Source: Ruminococcaceae bacterium Marseille-P2935 (GTDB taxonomy: Bacteria > Bacillota > Clostridia > Oscillospirales > Ruminococcaceae). From it: a stretch of DNA of 64,000 nucleotides. The translations under genes were made by a program, and so were the position numbers. The stretch covers positions 62,001 to 126,000 of the forward strand of contig LT629950.1 in the NCBI GenBank assembly GCA_900104565.1. Direction: 5' to 3'. The stretch's first letter is position 1. The number at the start of each line of letters is the position of its first letter. A model generated the notes under the pieces. The model was given only the letters and a program-made list of their open reading frames with translations, was not told where the DNA came from and searched no databases. This document shows positions 34,839 through 43,573 of this stretch, piece by piece.

Positions 34839-36185
34839 ATGAACAATGGGCAATATGGCAATGTAGAGCAGGAGTTTTGGATGTTGGCCAGTCGAATACC
34901 AGGTGGAATCATTCAATGTGCGGTAGATGAACCGCTCACTATCTGCCAGATCAGTGAGGGTTTCCTTTCCCTTTTTGGATATACCCGAGAAGAGATTGAT
35001 CAGTTGTTTCAAAACAGCCTCCTTGCCATGATATGTACAGAAGACCGGGAACAGGTATGTCAGCAGACAGGTTTTTGGGGGTTAAACAATAAAACATGCG
35101 AACTGGAGTACCGTGTAAAAAGACGAGATGGCTGTTACCTTTGGGTTTCAGATAGAAGAAAACTGATACAAGAACCAGACGGTAAAAACTATTACTACTG
35201 CATCCTGCTCGATATAGACCAAAGTAAAAGAGCCTACCACGATCTGTATTTAAGCCTGGAAAGGCACAGAATTATTATGGATCAAACCAATGAAATTATA
35301 TTTGAATTGGATTTTGAAAAAGATATTGCAACATTTTCTTCTACCTGGGAAAAAAAGTTTGGATACCAGCCAATTACAACCAATTTTAGCAAAAAAATTC
35401 ATAAGAATTGCCACGTACATCCAGAAGACTTGCCTGCGTTTTTTAAATTTTTACATAACTATAATGATGCGGACCCTTATGTGGAAGGTGAGTTTCGAAT
35501 ATTCCAAAAAAGCGGACAGTATATATGGTGCCGCATACGGGCTACGATGCAGCATAAATCTACAGGTGAACCAATAAAGGCTGTAGGGGTTATTACCGAT
35601 ATAGACAAAGAGCGGAATAAGGCGCAGCAGCTGTTAGAGTATGCTCAACGGGACCCCCTTACCGGCCTGTATAATAAAATGACCGCTCAAAATTTGGTAG
35701 AGGATTATCTGGCGAAATGTAATCAAAAAGAAATATGCGCACTGTTGATTTTAGATGTAGACAATTTTAAACAGGTGAATGATACCCAAGGGCACCCGTT
35801 CGGAGATGAGGTGCTGGTCAATGCAGCAGAAAAGATCAAGGGACTATTCCGCAAAAGTGATATTTTAGGACGAATAGGTGGAGATGAGTTCCTTATTTTT
35901 ATGAAAGGAATTCCTGATGAAGCGTTCGCCGGGTTACGGGCGCAATCCCTTGTAGACATGTTCTGCAATATTGCAACACTGGGGCAGGAAAACCTATTAC
36001 TTTCCTGCAGTGTTGGTGTTGCAATCAGCCCCCAGGATGGTACCGATTTTTTGCAGCTGTTTAAAAATGCTGACCATGCATTGTATCAAGCAAAAAAGAG
36101 GGGGAAGAACAACCACTACATCTATCAGCAACACAGAGATATTCAGGTGTTGCTGCAGTCCGACAGCTTTGCCAAACGGGATTAA
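34839..36185 (+). CDS. PAS-PAS-GGDEF diguanylate cyclase
   Basis: Probable soluble cyclic-di-GMP synthase of 448 residues. Two PAS-type sensor regions are visible, about residues 15-130 (ISEGFLSLFGYTREEID...) and 140-265 (PAS_3-like, ending GVITDID), followed by the GGDEF domain at about 275-440. The active-site motif is intact (GGDEF, residues 347-351) and an inhibitory I-site RKSD sits at 338-341, five residues before it, so product feedback is expected. No membrane segment. ATG 34839 after AGGGGAG. A -10-like TATAAT lies at 34798-34803. No EAL or PilZ partner nearby. Confidence 0.92.
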   Translation: MNNGQYGNVEQEFWMLASRIPGGIIQCAVDEPLTICQISEGFLSLFGYTREEIDQLFQNSLLAMICTEDREQVCQQTGFWGLNNKTCELEYRVKRRDGCYLWVSDRRKLIQEPDGKNYYYCILLDIDQSKRAYHDLYLSLERHRIIMDQTNEIIFELDFEKDIATFSSTWEKKFGYQPITTNFSKKIHKNCHVHPEDLPAFFKFLHNYNDADPYVEGEFRIFQKSGQYIWCRIRATMQHKSTGEPIKAVGVITDIDKERNKAQQLLEYAQRDPLTGLYNKMTAQNLVEDYLAKCNQKEICALLILDVDNFKQVNDTQGHPFGDEVLVNAAEKIKGLFRKSDILGRIGGDEFLIFMKGIPDEAFAGLRAQSLVDMFCNIATLGQENLLLSCSVGVAISPQDGTDFLQLFKNADHALYQAKKRGKNNHYIYQQHRDIQVLLQSDSFAKRD

Positions 36186-36612
36186 AAACCGACCGGCTTC
36201 AGCAGTCAAAAATGGTGGAGTGACCAAAAGCTGGAGGCGGACACAGCTTACTGTGGGGGTCAAGCGCTGTTTTTGTGCACCCTGATTGTATCCTTGAATG
36301 TTAGGGGCGTGTCCCCAAAAGAAGGTATCATTGACCATCGCTGTTGGGCAAGAAACAGTTTTGATAGAATTAAAAACAAACATTTCAAATAAGCTTTCAT
36401 TCCTAATACAGTGGTGAACCATTACCGTATAATATTTGCTATTAACACATGTGGAGTATTTTATGCACATGTGTTATGATGTATATGGAATCGATTTTTT
36501 ATAGTTTGCTTTAAAAGAATGACACAGGGGTTATCGTGTTAGTTTAAGGGGATTTTAGAAAAACTGACAGATAGCAAGATATAGCCCCTTGTTCTCATAG
36601 TTCTGCCGAGCC
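36186..36612. other. Intergenic region with a 10-bp inverted repeat
   Basis: No gene seen. It contains the inverted repeat AACACATGTG (36444-36453)/CACATGTGTT (36466-36475) with a 12-bp spacer, an operator-like or hairpin element upstream of the LacI-type gene. Each arm is itself partly palindromic (ACATGT). Confidence 0.5.
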
Positions 36613-36765
36613 GTATTTTATGCAATATTACAATGCGGCAGCAGACCGGACAAACGGATTTGCACAAACGGACTGCTGGGAATTGCGGCGGTTGCCGATA
36701 ACAGTATGGGAATGTATATGATTGAGATGGTCATTATTTTTTTGGCAGCTTTTGCAGCAACCTGA
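36613..36765 (+). pseudogene. Possible remnant of a PTS EIIC C-terminus
   Basis: The frame from 36613 to TGA 36763-36765 encodes a hydrophobic end with NGLLGIAAV, MGMYMIEMVIIFLAAFAAT, resembling the last membrane helix of glucose/sucrose-type EIIBC proteins (GLLxIPA...MGMYIIxxxIAFVxAFxLT). The stop stands where such proteins normally have Trp, and LFRL follows in frame. No start, ribosome binding site or upstream PTS sequence remains. The adjoining LacI regulator and sugar kinase make a lost sucrose-type PTS plausible. The call rests on pattern similarity only. Confidence 0.4.
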
Positions 36766-36813
36766 TTATTTCGTCTGAACAATTGGATGATAAAACGATC
36801 CGGAGGAACAGAA

Positions 36814-37803
36814 ATGCAGATAAAAGATATTGCACGATTGGCTGGTGTGGCACCCTCTACCGTCTCTAGGGTACTGAACAATTCGGGGTATGTCAGTGAA
36901 GAGGTTCGCCAGCGTGTGGAACAAATGATTGAAAAGACGGGCTACCAGCCCAACATCATAGCCAAATCATTAAAAAATAAAAAAAGCTGTACAATTGGAG
37001 TTATTGTTCCGCAGATTGCATCTGAATCTGTGGCGTGTGTGGTGGAGGCAATCTCGGTAGTATGTGAGGCCAAAGGTTATCAAATTATATTGTCCAACAG
37101 TATGCTGAAAAACGAAAATGAGGCGCTATGCTTGAAAAGCCTTGTGCGCAGGCAAATTGATGGTGTGATCATCATGTCAAGCGGAGTAACCTCAAAATTG
37201 TCAGAACAGATCCGGCAATTGCCCATACCGGCAATTGTTATCGGGCAGCAGTCGGAGGAAGTTTTTTGCATTTCCCATGATGATGTCGAGGCCTCCTGCG
37301 CGTTGGTCGACCGGCTGATTCAAAAAGGGGCTAGTCGGGTCGCAATGCTGAACGTTCAAACAGATGATGATGCCATTCGGAATAAACGGGCCCAGGGTTA
37401 TTTAAAAGCGCTGGAAAAAAACGGCCTGCGGTTTGACCGTTCCCTGTTGGCGTATGGCGATTATTCGATTCATTCTGGTTATGAAATGATGCAACAGGTT
37501 TGGTTAGCCTCGGGCCAAAAACCTGATGCTGTTTTTGCAGTTATCGATAAAATTGCAATTGGTGCATTACAGTATTTAAAAGACTGTGGAATATTGGTTC
37601 CTCAGGAATGCATGGTAGCGGGAATTGGCAACAATAAACTGTCTCAGTTTGCTCAGCCGCCATTGACCAGCGTAGATTATGGTTATAACGCATTGGGAAC
37701 AACGGCAGCCAATATGTTGTTGGAGACGATTGAAAGCGGCGGAAGGCTGCAGGGCATTTATTATATGCCCTATGAAATCGTGGAAAGGGGGAGTACCCGT
37801 TGA
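36814..37803 (+). CDS. LacI-family transcriptional regulator
   Basis: DNA-binding repressor of 329 residues. N-terminal helix-turn-helix MQIKDIARLAGVAPSTVSRVLNNSGYVSEEVR (1-32), then a periplasmic-binding-protein-like effector domain. ATG 36814 follows CGGAGGA; the frame opens 27 bases earlier without a ribosome binding site. Its stop overlaps the start of the adjacent PfkB kinase (TTGA), so it probably regulates that gene and, formerly, a sugar transporter. Effector unknown, likely a sugar or its phosphate. Confidence 0.9.
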   Translation: MQIKDIARLAGVAPSTVSRVLNNSGYVSEEVRQRVEQMIEKTGYQPNIIAKSLKNKKSCTIGVIVPQIASESVACVVEAISVVCEAKGYQIILSNSMLKNENEALCLKSLVRRQIDGVIIMSSGVTSKLSEQIRQLPIPAIVIGQQSEEVFCISHDDVEASCALVDRLIQKGASRVAMLNVQTDDDAIRNKRAQGYLKALEKNGLRFDRSLLAYGDYSIHSGYEMMQQVWLASGQKPDAVFAVIDKIAIGALQYLKDCGILVPQECMVAGIGNNKLSQFAQPPLTSVDYGYNALGTTAANMLLETIESGGRLQGIYYMPYEIVERGSTR

Positions 37804-38786
37804 AAAAAATTATTTCTATTGGGGAATTATTAATCGATTTTATTTCACGGCAAAAGGGTTGTTCCCTAAAAGATGTCACGGTTTTTGAACGGGCTGCAGG
37901 TGGAGCCCCCGCCAATGTTGCTTGTGCAGTAGGCCGTTTGGGCGGAAGATCTGCAATGCTGTCGCAGGTGGGGATGGATGCTTTTGGCACCCATATTATT
38001 GAAGCATTAAAAACTGCCGGAGTGGATACCACGGGAGTGTACCGTACCCAAAAGGCCAATACAGGACTGGCTTTTGTTACGCTTGATGAAAAAGGGGAGC
38101 GTGATTTTAGTTTTTACCGCAATCCCAGTGCTGATTTGTTTTTAACTGCAGAACAGATTACTCCAGATTTAATGCAGGATTGTGGAATATTACACTTTTG
38201 TTCGGTAGATTTAGTGGATTATCCGGTCAAACAAGCACATTACCGTGCTATTGCCCTGGCAAAAGAGCAGGGTGCGATGATCAGTTTTGACCCGAATGTC
38301 AGGCTGCCTCTGTGGAACAGTGCCGAAAACTGCAGGTTAGCAATTCGGGAGTTTTTGCCATTGGCAGATATTATAAAAATATCGGATGACGAGCTGGAGT
38401 TTATTACCGGTTTTTGCGACCCGGAACAGGCAAAACAGTCGTTGTTTTCTGTGGGATGCAAGCTGTTTCTCTATACCATGGGCGGGAATGGGTCCATTGC
38501 GTACGCAGCTGGCGGGGCCAAGGCACAGGCGGATTGCGTACCGGTGCAGGTAAAAGATTCGACAGGTGCGGGGGATTCCTTTATTGGGTCTTTCCTCTAT
38601 CAACTGATTCGAGATCAAATTCATCTGCATATCCTTGCGCAGATGAATGCGTCTGATTTGCAAAGGTACCTCGACTTTTCAAGCCTTTATGCTGCTTATA
38701 CTACCACCCAAAAAGGAGCAGCAGGTGCTATGGCTACACTGGAAGAGATTACAGCGTTTCAAAAGGGGCTTCATTCGGTTTTATAA
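37800..38786 (+). CDS. PfkB-family sugar kinase, probable fructokinase
   Basis: Ribokinase-fold kinase of 328 residues. It starts KKIISIGELLIDFI, with AAGGAPANVACAVGRLGG near residue 36 (PfkB signature 1) and DSTGAGDSFIGSFLYQL near 250 (signature 2, catalytic Asp in GAGD). The pattern is closest to bacterial fructokinases (ScrK type). TTG start at 37800 overlaps the LacI gene stop. A hydrolase or transporter for the sugar is not encoded here, apart from the possible EIIC remnant upstream. Confidence 0.8.
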   Translation: MKKIISIGELLIDFISRQKGCSLKDVTVFERAAGGAPANVACAVGRLGGRSAMLSQVGMDAFGTHIIEALKTAGVDTTGVYRTQKANTGLAFVTLDEKGERDFSFYRNPSADLFLTAEQITPDLMQDCGILHFCSVDLVDYPVKQAHYRAIALAKEQGAMISFDPNVRLPLWNSAENCRLAIREFLPLADIIKISDDELEFITGFCDPEQAKQSLFSVGCKLFLYTMGGNGSIAYAAGGAKAQADCVPVQVKDSTGAGDSFIGSFLYQLIRDQIHLHILAQMNASDLQRYLDFSSLYAAYTTTQKGAAGAMATLEEITAFQKGLHSVL

Positions 38787-38957
38787 TCTGGTTGATATAC
38801 ATACTAAATTTCAAATGAGTTTTGTATCCATTACCCCCAATAGGATGGATTCGCTGCACTTCGAGCAAATGGAATAAAGGGTTTTGGGCAAGGCAGGCAC
38901 TGCTGGGATAGCTGTAAAAGACGTTGCACTAAATTTAGGGTCAGTTCCTGGCTGAGG

Positions 38958-38994
38958 GAAAAAAGAAATGCCCCCGCCTTTTTACAGGCGGAGG
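38958..38994 (-). terminator. Terminator of metY
   Basis: On the minus strand CCTCCGCCT pairs with AGGCGGGGG around a six-base loop and is followed by CATTTCTTTTTT. On the plus strand it could also stop the kinase transcript, though the T-run there is poorer. Confidence 0.7.
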
Positions 38995-39064
38995 ACAGCT
39001 GTTTTTTGGCAGGGGTGCAGTTTCATATTAAAAATTCCCTTTCCTGCATAAAATGGATAAAGGT

Positions 39065-40345
39065 CTAGTTGCATGCTTCAAAGGCTTGCTGTAAATCCTC
39101 CAGCAGGTCATCAATGTGCTCGGTGCCTACCGAGAGGCGGATGGTGCCGGGTTGAATGCCGGATTGGGCCAACTCCAATTCCGACATCTGCGAATGGGTG
39201 GTGGATGCAGGGTGAATAACCAAGGATTTTACATCCGCTACGTTGGCCAGTAAGGAAAAAATGTTAAGATGATCAATAAATTTTTTGGCAGATTCAGCCC
39301 CGCCCTTTATTTCAAAGGTGAAAATAGAGCCCCCGCCCATAGGAAAATATTTTTTGTACAAAGGGTAATAAGGGTTGTTTGGCAGGGCTGGGTGGTTTAC
39401 CTTTTCAACCAATGGGTGGCCGTTTAAAAATTCCGCAATTTTTAAGGAATTTTGTATATGCCGTTCTACACGGAGCGAAAGGGTTTCCAGACCCTGTAAA
39501 AACAGGAAAGCGTGCAGAGGGGCAATGGTGGCGCCGGTATCCCGCAGCAACACTGCCCGAATATAGGTTGTAACCGGTGCGTTTTTTGCAGCGGCAGTAA
39601 AGCGTACACCATGATAACTGGGGTTAGGTTCACTTAAAACAGCAAATTTACCCGAGTCCCAGTTAAAGCTGCTGCCCTCAATCACCACTCCCCCCAAAGC
39701 AGTACCATGGCCTCCAATAAACTTGGTGGCAGAATGAACTACTAGGTCGGCGCCATGCTCCAGAGGGCGGAAGAGATAAGGAGTAGCAAAAGTATTGTCC
39801 ACCACTAACGGAATATCATAATGATGAGCAATTTGTGCAATCGCCTCAATATCGGCAATGCTGCAGTTAGGGTTGCCAAGGGTTTCTACAAAAAAGGCTT
39901 TGGTGTTAGGCTTTATAGCTGCTTCAAAATTTGCCGGATTGTCTGCATCTACAAAGGTAGTATGAACGCCGGAAAGGGGCAGTGTATTTGCCAGCAGGTT
40001 ATAACTGCCGCCATAGATTGTTTTTGCCGAAACGATATGATCGCCGGCTTGCGCAAGTGCCTGAAAGGCATAGGAAATTGCAGCCGCACCAGATGCTACT
40101 GCCAATGCGGCACTGCCGCCTTCCAATGCAGCAATACGCTGCTCAAAAACTTCTTGTGTAGGGTTGGTAAGCCTGCCATAAATATTGCCAGGGTCACTTA
40201 GGCCAAAACGGGCTGCGGCATGATCACAGTTATTAAAAACATACGAGGTGGTCTGGTAAATGGGCACAGCCCGGGCGCCTGTGACAGGGTCTGGAGACTC
40301 CTGTCCCACATGAAGCTGAAGTGTTTCAAAACGATATTGACGCAT
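39065..40345 (-). CDS. metY: O-acetylhomoserine sulfhydrylase MetY
   Basis: PLP enzyme of the Cys/Met metabolism family forming homocysteine from O-acetylhomoserine and sulfide. FETLQLHVGQ at the start, AVPIYQTTSYVFNN, YGRLTNPTQEVFEQRIAALEGG and the PLP lysine (about 208) in VVHSATKFIGGHG are typical; the 426-residue length and the C-terminal TTHSQ-like SQMSELELAQSGIQPGTIRLSVGTE fit MetY rather than shorter MetB/MetC. I start at 40345 after AGAGGG; the longer frame to 40405 is not conserved. A promoter at 40715-40743 implies a leader of about 370 nt. Confidence 0.92.
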   Translation of the reverse strand: MRQYRFETLQLHVGQESPDPVTGARAVPIYQTTSYVFNNCDHAAARFGLSDPGNIYGRLTNPTQEVFEQRIAALEGGSAALAVASGAAAISYAFQALAQAGDHIVSAKTIYGGSYNLLANTLPLSGVHTTFVDADNPANFEAAIKPNTKAFFVETLGNPNCSIADIEAIAQIAHHYDIPLVVDNTFATPYLFRPLEHGADLVVHSATKFIGGHGTALGGVVIEGSSFNWDSGKFAVLSEPNPSYHGVRFTAAAKNAPVTTYIRAVLLRDTGATIAPLHAFLFLQGLETLSLRVERHIQNSLKIAEFLNGHPLVEKVNHPALPNNPYYPLYKKYFPMGGGSIFTFEIKGGAESAKKFIDHLNIFSLLANVADVKSLVIHPASTTHSQMSELELAQSGIQPGTIRLSVGTEHIDDLLEDLQQAFEACN

Positions 40346-40574
40346 GAAAAATCCCTCTTTCTTTTTCAATGCTTCACATACAGTTGCTGCATAAACCCCT
40401 TCCATGTTATCTGCGGCAGCTTTTCCGCAGACGAAAGCTTTGATGGGTTAATAAGTAGTTGTTTTATATCAAAATAGAATTCTGGCAAAAAGAATAAAAC
40501 TAAAACCCGAATACAGTTTTTTTAAACTTGGTGGCCGGTTATCAGCCAGCAACTGGGTGGGAAGTAAAAATTTT

Positions 40575-40682
40575 TTAATAAGGTTGGGTAATAACGCCGT
40601 AGCACATTCGGCTGTTTCTCCAGCGGCAGAGATGTTGTTTTAGCTTTTCTAATGTCATCAAATTTGCCACGGCTCCTTTCAT
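40575..40682 (-). CDS. Possible leader peptide or small protein upstream of metY
   Basis: A 35-codon frame (ATG at 40682, or 28 codons from TTG 40661) downstream of the metY promoter. AAAGGAG lies just after the first ATG and about 11 bases before the TTG, so the TTG is the better start. The peptide contains TLEKLKQHLCRWRNSR and MCYGVI, i.e. two Cys and a Met with a basic middle. Such composition could fit an attenuating leader or a short conserved protein. I do not recognise a family with confidence. About 230 nt with a CTGCGG/CCGCAG hairpin separate it from metY. Confidence 0.35.
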   Translation of the reverse strand: MKGAVANLMTLEKLKQHLCRWRNSRMCYGVITQPY

Positions 40683-40714
40683 GCGAGCAATTCATATTAA
40701 AATGATATGAATTA

Positions 40715-40743
40715 AATTTACACCATAAAATTAAAAAAGTCAA
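40715..40743 (-). promoter_or_regulatory. metY promoter
   Basis: On the minus strand TTGACT (40743-40738), 17-bp spacer, TAAATT (40720-40715). It lies only about 20 bp from the WYL regulator's putative operator at 40765-40783, in the divergent intergenic region. I saw no SAM riboswitch or T-box in the leader. Confidence 0.6.
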
Positions 40744-40764
40744 CTTTTTTATTACAAAAAGTAA

Positions 40765-40783
40765 ATATGACATATAGTGTCAG
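40765..40783 (+). promoter_or_regulatory. Putative WYL-regulator operator, copy 1
   Basis: ATATGACATATAGTGTCAG includes the palindrome TGACA-tatag-TGTCA and lies just upstream of a -10 box TATACT (40794-40799) for the WYL gene. A closely related sequence, ATATGACATACAGGTGTC, precedes the zinc-ribbon gene at 41836. The repetition before the regulator and its neighbour suggests a shared binding site. Confidence 0.5.
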
Positions 40784-40923
40784 TTATTTGTGTTATACTA
40801 GGTTTAAATACATGCAGACAGCCATAGGTTACGAAATGACGCGGTATACTGATTGTTGCAGGCTGTTGTTTTAGAGACTGTAAAAAGCAGGTTTTGTCTG
40901 CTTACACAAAAGAGGGGATAGCT

Positions 40924-41841
40924 ATGCAAAGTAAACGGATGTTTGAAATACTCTATTTGCTTATGGAACACGGTAATATGACCGCGGCCCAACTGGCGGA
41001 CCGGTTTGAAGTTTCGGTACGCACCATCTACCGGGATATTGATGCTATCTCTGCGGCAGGCATTCCAATTTATGCGGCAAAGGGCCGAGGCGGTGGAATT
41101 CGTCTTCTGCCGGAATTTGTTCTGAATAAATCGTTATTGACCGAACGGGAACAGAATGAAATATTATTTGCTCTTCAAAGTTTCCGGGTTACCAACGCTG
41201 AGGAAGACGGTACGATTCTTTCCAGAATGCGGGCGTTATTTCAAAAAGAAAATGTGGATTGGATTGATATTGATTTTTCCCCTTGGGGCAGCGGGAAGGC
41301 AGAACGGGAAAAATTCCGGCAGTTAAAGAAAGGAATTCTGCAGCATCGTGTGGTGGAGTTTGACTATTTCAGTGCTATGGGGCAGCAAAACCACCGTCGG
41401 GTAGAGCCGGTAAAACTGCGGTTTAAAAATGGTGGATGGTATCTGCAGGGTTTTTGTCTAAGCCGGTTAGATTACCGTACCTTTAAAATTTGCCGTATTG
41501 ACAAACTCACTGTAACAGAGGATCCCTTTCTGGCCCGCGAAAAAAAACCTCCGGAACTGGAGCCGGAGCAGATGAGCTGGAAGAACCTGATAGAGCTGAA
41601 ATTAAGGTTTTCTCCCAAGGTGGCATTCCGGGTTTGGGACGAATTTGACCATCGCCAGGTGGTACAGAACACAGACGGCAGTTTTTTGGTGACTGCCCAT
41701 TACCCCAAAGACCAGTGGGTACTGGGGTATTTGTTATCGTTTGGGGAGGATGTTACCGTCCTTTCACCCCAAAAGGTCCGTCACGATTTGCAGGTAAAAG
41801 CAGAAAGGATTATAAAAATTTATATGCCTGATAAAATATGA
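40924..41841 (+). CDS. YafY-type HTH and WYL-domain transcriptional regulator
   Basis: 305 residues. The N-terminal winged HTH (about 1-60, ILYLLMEHGNMTAAQLADRFEVSVRTIYRDI) is followed by a WYL ligand-sensing domain (about 140-220) with HRRVEPVKLRFKNGGWYLQGFC and a C-terminal WCX extension. ATG 40924 follows AGAGGGGAT; the frame opens 30 bases upstream at a weak TTG. Sits 61 bp before a zinc-ribbon protein gene and divergent to metY. The ligand is unknown. Confidence 0.9.
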   Translation: MQSKRMFEILYLLMEHGNMTAAQLADRFEVSVRTIYRDIDAISAAGIPIYAAKGRGGGIRLLPEFVLNKSLLTEREQNEILFALQSFRVTNAEEDGTILSRMRALFQKENVDWIDIDFSPWGSGKAEREKFRQLKKGILQHRVVEFDYFSAMGQQNHRRVEPVKLRFKNGGWYLQGFCLSRLDYRTFKICRIDKLTVTEDPFLAREKKPPELEPEQMSWKNLIELKLRFSPKVAFRVWDEFDHRQVVQNTDGSFLVTAHYPKDQWVLGYLLSFGEDVTVLSPQKVRHDLQVKAERIIKIYMPDKI

Positions 41842-41853
41842 CATACAGGTGTC
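41836..41853 (+). promoter_or_regulatory. Putative WYL-regulator operator, copy 2
   Basis: ATATGACATACAGGTGTC overlaps the regulator's own stop codon and lies about 15 bp before an extended -10-like TGATACAAT of the zinc-ribbon gene. See copy at 40765. Confidence 0.45.
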
Positions 41854-41902
41854 CGGTTCTGGCTGATACAATAATTTTATCAGTATAGAAAGGGGAACGA
41901 AT

Positions 41903-42172
41903 ATGAAACAGGAAGTCTACTGCCAAAGTTGTGGAATGCCCATGGCCAGTGAGGACCTATTTGGTACCAACGCCGACCAGAGCAAAAGCGAAGATTATTG
42001 CTGCTATTGCTACAAAGACGGTGCTTTTTTACAGCAGTGCACCATGGAAGAAATGGTTGACTTTTGCCTGGATATGCAACAGGATTCCGGAATGTATTCC
42101 AACAGGGAGGAAGCTAAAGCCCAGATGATGGAGTGGTTTATAACCTTGAGGCGTTGGGCTGGGGAACAATAA
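41903..42172 (+). CDS. Putative zinc-ribbon domain protein
   Basis: Small soluble protein of 89 residues with CQSCGMPM near the N-terminus and CCYCYKDG near 34, i.e. two CxxC knuckles that would hold one zinc (Zn_ribbon_2/PF12674-like). The rest is helical and acidic (EEMVDFCLDMQQDSGMY). RBS AAAGGGGA. Members of this family often sit beside WYL regulators. Molecular role unknown; DNA or protein binding is a guess. Confidence 0.8.
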   Translation: MKQEVYCQSCGMPMASEDLFGTNADQSKSEDYCCYCYKDGAFLQQCTMEEMVDFCLDMQQDSGMYSNREEAKAQMMEWFITLRRWAGEQ

Positions 42173-42406
42173 TAGATTGAGCAAAGCAGCCCAAGGCAGG
42201 GTTAACTGAAACCTTACCCCTAAATTCTAAATAAGTGTCTTTTATTATCGCCGTAAAAATTGGGGAAGAAATAGATCCTACCTATGTTTTGAAGCGCAGG
42301 TTCTTTTTTAAGCGCATTTTTGCAATGCTGATTCTATGTATATTTGGCAAAATGATTTTGTTTTTTGAAATGGATAAGCCGCTAAGCGTAGGGCGGGGGG
42401 AATAAA

Positions 42407-43294
42407 ATGGATACAGTACCGGCAAAAAAAATAATAACCCCGGCAAAAGGGGGCGCGTGGTTTGGCATTGATTATAACATGAACCTTTACCGGGGATGCT
42501 GCCATAGCTGTATTTATTGTGACAGCCGCAGCAATTGCTATGGAATCGAAGATTTTGACAAAGTACGGATGAAGGAAAATGCCATAGCGATTGTGCGCCG
42601 GGAGCTAAGCCATAAAGTAAAAAAAGGTGTAGTGGCCACCGGGGCAATGAGCGACCCCTATAACCCTTTTGAAAACGAGTTAAAATTGACCCGGCGGGCA
42701 CTGGAATTGTTAGATGAATATGAATATGGAGCGGCTATCGCCACAAAGAGCGATCTTATTTTGCGGGATAAAGATATTTTAGGTTTTATCAGCGAGCATT
42801 CCCCAGTGATCTGCAAAATCACGGTTACTACCGTTGATGATTCCCTCAGCAAAAAACTGGAGCCTGGTGCGCCGCCCTCTTCCAGAAGGTTGGAAGCAGT
42901 TGCACAGCTGAGCAACGCTGGAATATTTACCGGAATTTTAATGATGCCTGTGCTTCCGTTTTTAGAAGACACTCCAGAGAATATAGTTGGGATAGTCCGT
43001 GCGGCAAAAGAAAGCGGCGCCAGATTTATCTACCCGGCCCTGGGGGTAACCCTACGGCAGAACCAGCGGGAATGGTATTTTAATAGACTGGAAGAGCTGT
43101 TTCCCAGCCAAAGGCTGAGGGAGCGGTACCAGCATCAATACGGAAACCGGTATCAGTGTGCAGTGCCCGGGGCAAAACAGCTTTGGAGCCTGTTTTGCCA
43201 GGAGTGCGACCGGGCAGGTATCCTTTATAAGATGCAGGATATTATTGCAGCTTCCCGTATGGGATATGAAAATCCCCAATTAAGCTTGTTCTAA
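42407..43294 (+). CDS. SPL-family radical SAM protein
   Basis: Radical SAM enzyme of the spore-photoproduct-lyase-like group (COG1533), 295 residues. The 4Fe-4S motif CCHSCIYC (Cx3Cx2C) occurs at about residues 29-36 in YRGCCHSCIYCDSRS; the MSDPYNPFE region near 83 is typical of this subgroup. It lacks the extra cysteine region expected of authentic spore photoproduct lyase, so the substrate is unknown. RBS GGGGGG, ATG 42407. A hairpin at 43316-43352 with CGCTTTTTG may terminate it. Confidence 0.85.
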   Translation: MDTVPAKKIITPAKGGAWFGIDYNMNLYRGCCHSCIYCDSRSNCYGIEDFDKVRMKENAIAIVRRELSHKVKKGVVATGAMSDPYNPFENELKLTRRALELLDEYEYGAAIATKSDLILRDKDILGFISEHSPVICKITVTTVDDSLSKKLEPGAPPSSRRLEAVAQLSNAGIFTGILMMPVLPFLEDTPENIVGIVRAAKESGARFIYPALGVTLRQNQREWYFNRLEELFPSQRLRERYQHQYGNRYQCAVPGAKQLWSLFCQECDRAGILYKMQDIIAASRMGYENPQLSLF

Positions 43295-43315
43295 ATTAAG
43301 GCGAAAAACCCCGGA

Positions 43316-43360
43316 GCATATTCGATTTACCTCTACCTCAAAAGGAATATGCCGCTTTTT
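43316..43360 (+). terminator. Candidate terminator after the radical SAM gene
   Basis: GCATATTC (43316-43323) pairs with GAATATGC (43345-43352) over a 21-nt loop, followed by CGCTTTTTG. Stem is short and the loop long, so support is moderate. Confidence 0.4.
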
Positions 43361-43573
43361 GTGTGTGGCTGTTTTTCAGTGCTTATAATTTCGAAACCCC
43401 CAAATCTATGTCTATTTTGCTGAAAAAGCATCTGCTTTGTTATACATCCGGCCCCAAGGACGATTTTGGTAGTTTTTGCATGGCAGTTACAATTTTTCAA
43501 CGAAAACCCGGCAGTCTTTCATTTTCGAAAACGCTTTGGCGAAACGTAACAATACCCCAGAAGGAGTGATAGT

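Noticed and set aside
40346-40700. SAM riboswitch or T-box in the metY leader
   Set aside because: No S-box core or T-box sequence can be found on the minus strand.
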